A stretch of DNA of 34,783 nt, taken from contig PLQW01000090.1 in assembly GCA_003160215.1 (NCBI GenBank), forward strand, positions 80,307 to 115,089, given 5' to 3'. This DNA is from Acidobacteriaceae bacterium. Its GTDB lineage: Bacteria > Acidobacteriota > Terriglobia > Terriglobales > Acidobacteriaceae. Both the position numbers and the translations under genes were made by a program. This document shows positions 30,481 through 34,783 of this stretch, one piece after another. Within the stretch, counting starts at the first letter, position 1; each line of letters begins with the position of its first letter. The notes beneath the pieces were generated by a model, which saw nothing but the letters and a program-made list of their open reading frames with translations, was not told the origin of the DNA and searched no databases.

Positions 30481-31494
30481 ATGTTGTCTTTCAAACTGGT
30501 CTATAGCGAGAAGTATTTCCTCCCCATCGGCGAGCACATCTTTCGCGCCGACAAGTTTCGTCTCATTCGCGAGCGCCTGCTTGAGCAAGGCGTTGCTGAA
30601 GACTCCGATTTCGCGGTTCCGCACTCGGCCAGTGAAGCCGACGTCCTGCTGGTACATTCGCCGCTTTATGTGAACAAGTTGATGGAAGGCACCCTAAGCG
30701 CACGCGAGGAGTTAGAGATGGAGATTCCGTACTCGCCGCAGGTGGTGGATGCCTTCATGCTCCACACCGGAGGTTCGATCCTGGCAGCGGAACGCGCTCT
30801 GGAAGATGGTGTCTGCATTAACGTGGGCGGCGGGTTTCACCACGCGTTTCCAGAACACGGAGAAGGCTTCTGCATGATCAACGATTTCGCCGTGGCCATT
30901 CGTGCCATGCAGAAGCGCGGCAAGATTGGTCGTGCCATGACGGTTGATTGCGACGTACATCAGGGAAACGGCACTGCCTTTATCTTTGGAAGTCCGCGGC
31001 CCAACCCGGGCACTTTACCCTCCTGGCCGGCTGCAACAATGGGAGCTCCGCGGCGGACCACCATGATGGAAGGCTCCAGCAAAGATGTGTTCACGATTTC
31101 CTTGCATCAGGAGAACAACTATCCCTTCGTCAAGCCGCCATCTTCCATCGACGTCAACCTGCCCGATGGCTGCGGCGATGTCGAATATCTGGCCTGGCTC
31201 GATAACGCTCTGAGTTCCGGTTTGCGGCTGTTTGAGCCGCAACTGATCTGCTACGTTGCGGGCGCCGATCCTTACGCCGACGACCAGCTTGGCGGACTGA
31301 ATCTGTCCATTGCGGGGTTGAAGCAACGCGACGAGCTTGTCTTCCGGGCCGCGCGCGCACGCGACATACCCGTGATGGTCACCTACGCCGGCGGCTATGC
31401 GAACCACATCGAAGACACGGTGACCATTCACTGCAACACCGTGGTTGCGGCGGCCGAGGTGTACCGCACAGCGCCGAGTGAAACGTCGCGATAG
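30481..31494 (+). CDS. Histone-deacetylase-family amidohydrolase
   Basis: A 337-residue protein begun at MLSFKLVYSEKYFLPIGEHI, as in family members; an upstream GTG at 30385 with GGGAAGGG before it would add 32 unrelated residues. Zinc-hydrolase residues are all present: NVGGGFHHAFPEHGEGFCMI (His pair), VDCDVHQGNGTAF (Asp and His ligands), VAGADPYADDQLGG (Asp ligand) and TYAGGYA (Tyr-bearing loop). Bacterial relatives (HdaH/AcuC-like) remove acyl groups from small amides or protein lysines. About 30 extra residues (SPRPNPGTLPSWPAATMGAP onward) are inserted after GTAFIFG, before VFTISLHQENNYPF. Standalone gene ahead of ffh. Confidence 0.88.
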   Translation: MLSFKLVYSEKYFLPIGEHIFRADKFRLIRERLLEQGVAEDSDFAVPHSASEADVLLVHSPLYVNKLMEGTLSAREELEMEIPYSPQVVDAFMLHTGGSILAAERALEDGVCINVGGGFHHAFPEHGEGFCMINDFAVAIRAMQKRGKIGRAMTVDCDVHQGNGTAFIFGSPRPNPGTLPSWPAATMGAPRRTTMMEGSSKDVFTISLHQENNYPFVKPPSSIDVNLPDGCGDVEYLAWLDNALSSGLRLFEPQLICYVAGADPYADDQLGGLNLSIAGLKQRDELVFRAARARDIPVMVTYAGGYANHIEDTVTIHCNTVVAAAEVYRTAPSETSR

Positions 31495-31595
31495 GTTCTC
31501 TCATCCAGTAAGTACGCATCGCTGCGTGATATCCTGATTTCAGCGCGGAAACCGCAGGTTTCCGCCCGCCCAGCCAGAGCTGTGGACTCCTAACA

Positions 31596-32954
31596 ATGTT
31601 TGAGAACCTTACAGATAAGCTGCAGCGTGCCTTCAAGAATTTGCGCGGACAGGGCACCCTGACGGAAGAGAACATCGGCGAAGCGCTGAAAGAAATCCGC
31701 ATGGCGCTGCTCGAAGCCGACGTTAACTTCAACGTAGTCAAAGAATTGATCGAGCACATCCGCGAGAAGGCGCTGGGCCAGGAAGTGCTGACCGCGCTTT
31801 CCCCCGCCGAGCAGGTGGTCAAGATTGTTCGCGACGAACTGATCATCGTTCTGGGCAAAGACTCAGCCAAGCTGAAGTTCGCCTCCCAGCCGCCCACGGT
31901 TGTGCTCATGGCGGGTCTGCAGGGTTCCGGTAAGACAACCACTTCCGGCAAGCTAGCGAGCTGGCTCAAGCAAGGTGGACACCGGCCCATGCTCGTCTCG
32001 GTTGACGTTTACCGTCCCGCGGCGCGGGAGCAGCTCAGAGTAGTCGCGCAGGCCATCAAGGCCCATATCTATGAAGGCAAGGTCGAGGAATCGAACACCG
32101 CGACTGTCGAGCGGCTAGTAAAGGAAGCGCGGCGCGAGGCCATCAACAACGCCTGCGACGTGCTCATCGTTGACACCGCCGGCCGGCTGCACATCGACGA
32201 GCAACTGATGGACGAGATGCAGTCGCTGAAGAAGATCCTGAATCCGCAGGAGATCCTCTTCGTCGCTGACGCCATGACCGGCCAGGACGCGGTAAGGTCG
32301 GCCGACGAGTTCCACAAGAAGCTCACGCTCACCGGCGTGATACTCACCAAGATGGATGGCGATGCCCGTGGTGGTGCGGCGCTTTCCATCCGCAAGGTGA
32401 CCGGGCAGCCCATCAAGTTCATCGGCATGGGCGAAAAATACGATGCCCTGGAGTTGTTTCATCCCGACCGTATCGTGGGACGGATTCTGGGGATGGGCGA
32501 CATCCTCTCGCTGATCGAGAAGGCCGAAGCCCACCTCGACAAGAAGAAGTCGGAAGAGTTTGCGCAGAAGGCGCTCAGCGCCGACGGCTTCTCGCTGGCG
32601 GACTTTCGCGATCAGTTGCGGCAGGTGAAGAAACTCGGCTCGTTGCAGAGCATCATGGGCATGATGCCCAAGATCGGACCGTTCGCCAACATGCAGAAGT
32701 CGGCGGACAAAGTGGACGAAAAGCAACTCAACCGCGTCGAGGCCATCATAAACTCCATGACTCCGCACGAACGCGACCACCACGAGGTCATCAACGGTAG
32801 CCGGCGCAAGCGCATCGCCCGCGGCTCGGGGACCAGCGTTCAGGAAATAAACCAGTTACTGCGCCAGTACGCGCAGATGCGTAAGATGTTCAAGAGCATG
32901 GGCAAGCCCAGCTTCGCTCGCCGGCTAGCAGGCATGAAGATGCCGGGCATGTAG
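31596..32954 (+). CDS. ffh: Signal recognition particle protein Ffh
   Basis: A 452-residue protein. The N domain has FENLTDKLQRAFKNLRGQGT and RMALLEADVNFNVVKELIEH. The G domain has the P loop LMAGLQGSGKTTTSGKLASW, SVDVYRPAAREQL, DVLIVDTAGRLHID and TKMDGDARGGAALS. The M domain starts with SLADFRDQLRQVKKLGSLQS and has RRKRIARGSGTSVQEINQLL and MRKMFKSMGKPSFARRLAG. It binds 4.5S RNA and nascent signal sequences and docks to FtsY. No rpsP-rimM-trmD-rplS genes, which often follow ffh, are present; a repeat element and hslU follow instead. Confidence 0.97.
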   Translation: MFENLTDKLQRAFKNLRGQGTLTEENIGEALKEIRMALLEADVNFNVVKELIEHIREKALGQEVLTALSPAEQVVKIVRDELIIVLGKDSAKLKFASQPPTVVLMAGLQGSGKTTTSGKLASWLKQGGHRPMLVSVDVYRPAAREQLRVVAQAIKAHIYEGKVEESNTATVERLVKEARREAINNACDVLIVDTAGRLHIDEQLMDEMQSLKKILNPQEILFVADAMTGQDAVRSADEFHKKLTLTGVILTKMDGDARGGAALSIRKVTGQPIKFIGMGEKYDALELFHPDRIVGRILGMGDILSLIEKAEAHLDKKKSEEFAQKALSADGFSLADFRDQLRQVKKLGSLQSIMGMMPKIGPFANMQKSADKVDEKQLNRVEAIINSMTPHERDHHEVINGSRRKRIARGSGTSVQEINQLLRQYAQMRKMFKSMGKPSFARRLAGMKMPGM

Positions 32955-33039
32955 GAAAGGCCGCGGTTCGCGTTGAGAGGGGATCACTACGCAAGTAAAT
33001 GCCCCATGTGGATGTTTGGAATTGACGGTTCATCTCTAG

Positions 33040-33151
33040 GAATTGTCATTACGAGCGAAGCGAGGAATCTGCTTTCGTCTGCGCCAGGCGCGATGGCGGG
33101 AGAAAAGAAGCAGATCCCTCACGGCCTGAAGGCCGTTCGTGATGACAATTC
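33040..33151. repeat. GAATTGTCAT...ATGACAATTC inverted element
   Basis: Outer arms GAATTGTCATTACGA (33040-33054) and TCGTGATGACAATTC (33137-33151) are inverted copies with one mismatch. The inner parts carry GAGGAATCTGCTT and AAGCAGATCCCTC, and a palindrome ACGGCC-TGAA-GGCCGT (33121-33136). It shares its plan with the 6719-6827 element and fills the ffh-hslU spacer. Confidence 0.65.
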
Positions 33152-33179
33152 AGAAATCACGAAACACAAGAGGTAATCA

Positions 33180-34619
33180 TTGGCTATTTATCTTCCAGCA
33201 ACCGCAGATGACGAACACGTTGCACTCGACGAATTAACCCCGCGCGAGATCGTGCGCGAACTTGACAAATATGTTGTAGGGCAGAACCAGGCGAAGCGCG
33301 CCGTGGCCATCGCCCTGCGCAATCGCATGCGCCGCCAGAAGCTCTCGGCCGAACTCGCCGAAGAAGTCATCCCCAAGAACATCATCATGATCGGCCCCAC
33401 GGGCGTGGGCAAGACCGAGATCGCCCGCCGGCTGGCGAAGCTGGCCAACTCTCCCTTCATGAAGGTGGAGGCGTCGAAGTTCACCGAGGTTGGCTACGTG
33501 GGTCGCGATGTTGAGTCCATGATCCGCGACCTGGTGGAGATCGCCATCGACATGGTGCGCGAAGAGAAGCTGGAAGACGTTGCCGACAAGGCTGAGCTAA
33601 ACGCGGAAGAGCGCCTGCTCGACCTGCTACTGCCGGCGATGCCAGCCCCGGTGCAGATGCGTCCCGCCGCGCAGGACCCGCAGCAGATCGGATTCAACAT
33701 TGGAATTGGCGGTGAACCCTTGCTGGCCGGTGAACCTGGCTCGCGCACTCGCGAGAAGTTTCGCCAGCAGTTGCGCGAAGGCAAGCTCGACGAGCGCATC
33801 GTGGAGCTGGACGTCCGCGAAAAATCGATGCCTGCGTTCGAGATCATTACCAATCAGGGGGTCGAAGAGATGGACGTCAACATGAAAGACATGTTGCCCA
33901 ACATCTTTGGCCAGCGCACCAAAAAGCGGAAGATGAAGGTCAGCGAGGCTTTCGAGTACCTCATCCAGGAAGAAGAGCAGCGTCTGATCGACATGGACCA
34001 GGTCACGCGCATCGCCGTGGAGCGCGTGGAGAACTCGGGCATCATCTTCCTCGACGAAATCGACAAGATCGCCGGACGCGAAGGCGGGCACGGGCCTGAC
34101 GTCTCGCGTGAAGGCGTGCAACGCGACATTTTGCCCATCGTCGAAGGCACCACGGTGAACACGCGCTACGGCATGGTGCGCACCGACCACATCCTGTTCA
34201 TCGCCGCCGGTGCATTCCACGTGTCCAAGCCCAGCGACCTGATCCCCGAATTGCAGGGGCGCTTCCCCATCCGGGTGGAGCTGCAATCGCTGACGGTGGA
34301 AGACTTCATCAAGATACTCACCGAGCCGAAGTCGTCGCTCACCAAGCAGTACATCGCGCTGCTCGACACCGAAGGGCTAAAGCTGGAGTTCACTCCGGAA
34401 GCATTGGCGGAAGTCGCGAACTTCGCCTTCCGCGTGAACGAAGGGACAGAGAACATCGGCGCACGTCGCCTGCACACCATCATGGAGCGCGTGCTGGATG
34501 AGATCAGCTTCGAGGCTCCGGACATGAAGGAAAAGAGCGTGACCATCGACGCCGACTACGTGCGCAAGACCCTCACCGACATTGTGAAGGACCAGGACTT
34601 GTCGCGGTACATCCTGTAG
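33180..34619 (+). CDS. hslU: ATP-dependent protease ATPase subunit HslU
   Basis: A 479-residue AAA+ unfoldase with a TTG start after [25 protein letters not shown] is the HslU N-terminal motif. Walker A is [20 protein letters not shown], with the pore-loop region [20 protein letters not shown]. The I-domain insertion spans about 110-240, and Walker B is [17 protein letters not shown]. Sensor/C domain: [20 protein letters not shown] and [20 protein letters not shown], ending DLSRYIL, the conserved C-terminal tail that inserts into HslV. HslU unfolds substrates for the HslV peptidase; hslV, normally just upstream, is not in the window. Confidence 0.96.
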   Translation: MAIYLPATADDEHVALDELTPREIVRELDKYVVGQNQAKRAVAIALRNRMRRQKLSAELAEEVIPKNIIMIGPTGVGKTEIARRLAKLANSPFMKVEASKFTEVGYVGRDVESMIRDLVEIAIDMVREEKLEDVADKAELNAEERLLDLLLPAMPAPVQMRPAAQDPQQIGFNIGIGGEPLLAGEPGSRTREKFRQQLREGKLDERIVELDVREKSMPAFEIITNQGVEEMDVNMKDMLPNIFGQRTKKRKMKVSEAFEYLIQEEEQRLIDMDQVTRIAVERVENSGIIFLDEIDKIAGREGGHGPDVSREGVQRDILPIVEGTTVNTRYGMVRTDHILFIAAGAFHVSKPSDLIPELQGRFPIRVELQSLTVEDFIKILTEPKSSLTKQYIALLDTEGLKLEFTPEALAEVANFAFRVNEGTENIGARRLHTIMERVLDEISFEAPDMKEKSVTIDADYVRKTLTDIVKDQDLSRYIL

Positions 34620-34625
34620 TTAAGT

Positions 34626-34676
34626 GGCAAAACTTTGCCCAGGACAGAGGCACGGATGGGAGGCCATGCCTTCCGT
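34626..34676. terminator. Hairpins between convergent genes after hslU
   Basis: GGCAAA-AC-TTTGCC (34626-34639), then a bulged stem ACGGA..AGGC-CAT-GCCT-TCCGT (34652-34676), lie between the hslU stop and the convergent gene on the right. Neither has a strong T run; bidirectional termination is plausible but unproven. Confidence 0.35.
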
Positions 34677-34708
34677 CTGGCAACTGATCACTGGCCACTG
34701 ACAACTGC

Positions 34709-34783
34709 TTACATCCCCGCCCCGCCTTCGAAGATTTTCTCCATCTGGTAGGGGAACACGCGATAGAGAGCGTAGCTGATGCC
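34709..34783 (-). CDS. C terminus of an unidentified gene (partial, right edge)
   Basis: On the minus strand the last 24 codons of a reading frame enter from the right edge: ISYALYRVFPYQMEKIFEGG, then AGM and TAA. The stretch is too short to assign a family. It is convergent with hslU. Confidence 0.5.
   Translation of the reverse strand, partial: GISYALYRVFPYQMEKIFEGGAGM

Noticed and set aside
1-34783. tRNA or rRNA genes
   Set aside because: I looked through the spacers for acceptor stems, TTC-loop (GGTTCGA) context and rRNA motifs and found none that hold up.

Overview
This 34.8-kb window looks like chromosomal core sequence from a high-GC soil or environmental Acidobacteriota (Terriglobia/'Ca. 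Koribacter'-like). The strongest taxonomic cue is the VWFA-related secreted protein at 11133-12308, a family greatly expanded in that phylum. It is supported by the ECF sigma/anti-sigma/DUF4097 operon, the pheS-pheT-zapB-zapA-6S RNA order, and intergenic spacers full of low-complexity 'words' and palindromes. I infer the phylum from family resemblance; no search was run.

Layout. 1-1.6 kb: a PAS/PAS/HisKA/HATPase sensor kinase on the minus strand, running off the left edge and with an unclear N terminus. 2.0-6.7 kb, plus strand: a conserved membrane protein, then a tight five-gene operon (ECF sigma factor, zinc anti-sigma factor, B-box/LiaI-type membrane protein, small LiaI-like protein, DUF4097 protein) ending in a GAAA-tetraloop terminator; it reads as an envelope-stress module. 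6.9-15.9 kb, minus strand: cmk with an AlkZ-like gene, mutL, the VWFA-related protein, a RluD-type pseudouridine synthase, lgt, a 6S RNA, zapA and a zapB-like gene. 16.3-23.9 kb, minus strand: pheT, pheS, a lipoprotein coupled to a NagZ-like GH3 enzyme, miaA and a small membrane protein. 23.9-24.8 kb, plus strand: a compact RelE-type toxin gene preceded by an unrecognised 170-residue helical protein, the pair bracketed by a perfect 17-bp inverted repeat. 24.8-25.9 kb: a TonB-like protein (minus). 26.0-34.6 kb: a small ORF coupled to a GNAT acetyltransferase, selB, an orphan DppC-type permease (minus), a small secreted protein (minus), a histone-deacetylase-family enzyme, ffh and hslU. The last 75 bases hold the C terminus of another minus-strand gene.

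The protein-coding genes are mostly housekeeping: translation and tRNA modification (pheST, miaA, rluD-type, selB), protein export and quality control (ffh, lgt, hslU), division (zapA/zapB), nucleotide metabolism and DNA repair (cmk, mutL), and wall recycling (NagZ-like).

The most unusual content is (1) the inverted-repeat-bracketed toxin/putative-antitoxin cassette and (2) a modular family of intergenic palindromes. Three copies of a hairpin A-B-A unit occur with nearly fixed spacing but different stem sequences in the outer hairpins. Other spacers carry word repeats (TTTCRAG, CACAGAGA, CCCCTAG, GCTGATGGC) and GTCATCC...GGATGACA elements, some of which abut stop codons, start codons or terminators.
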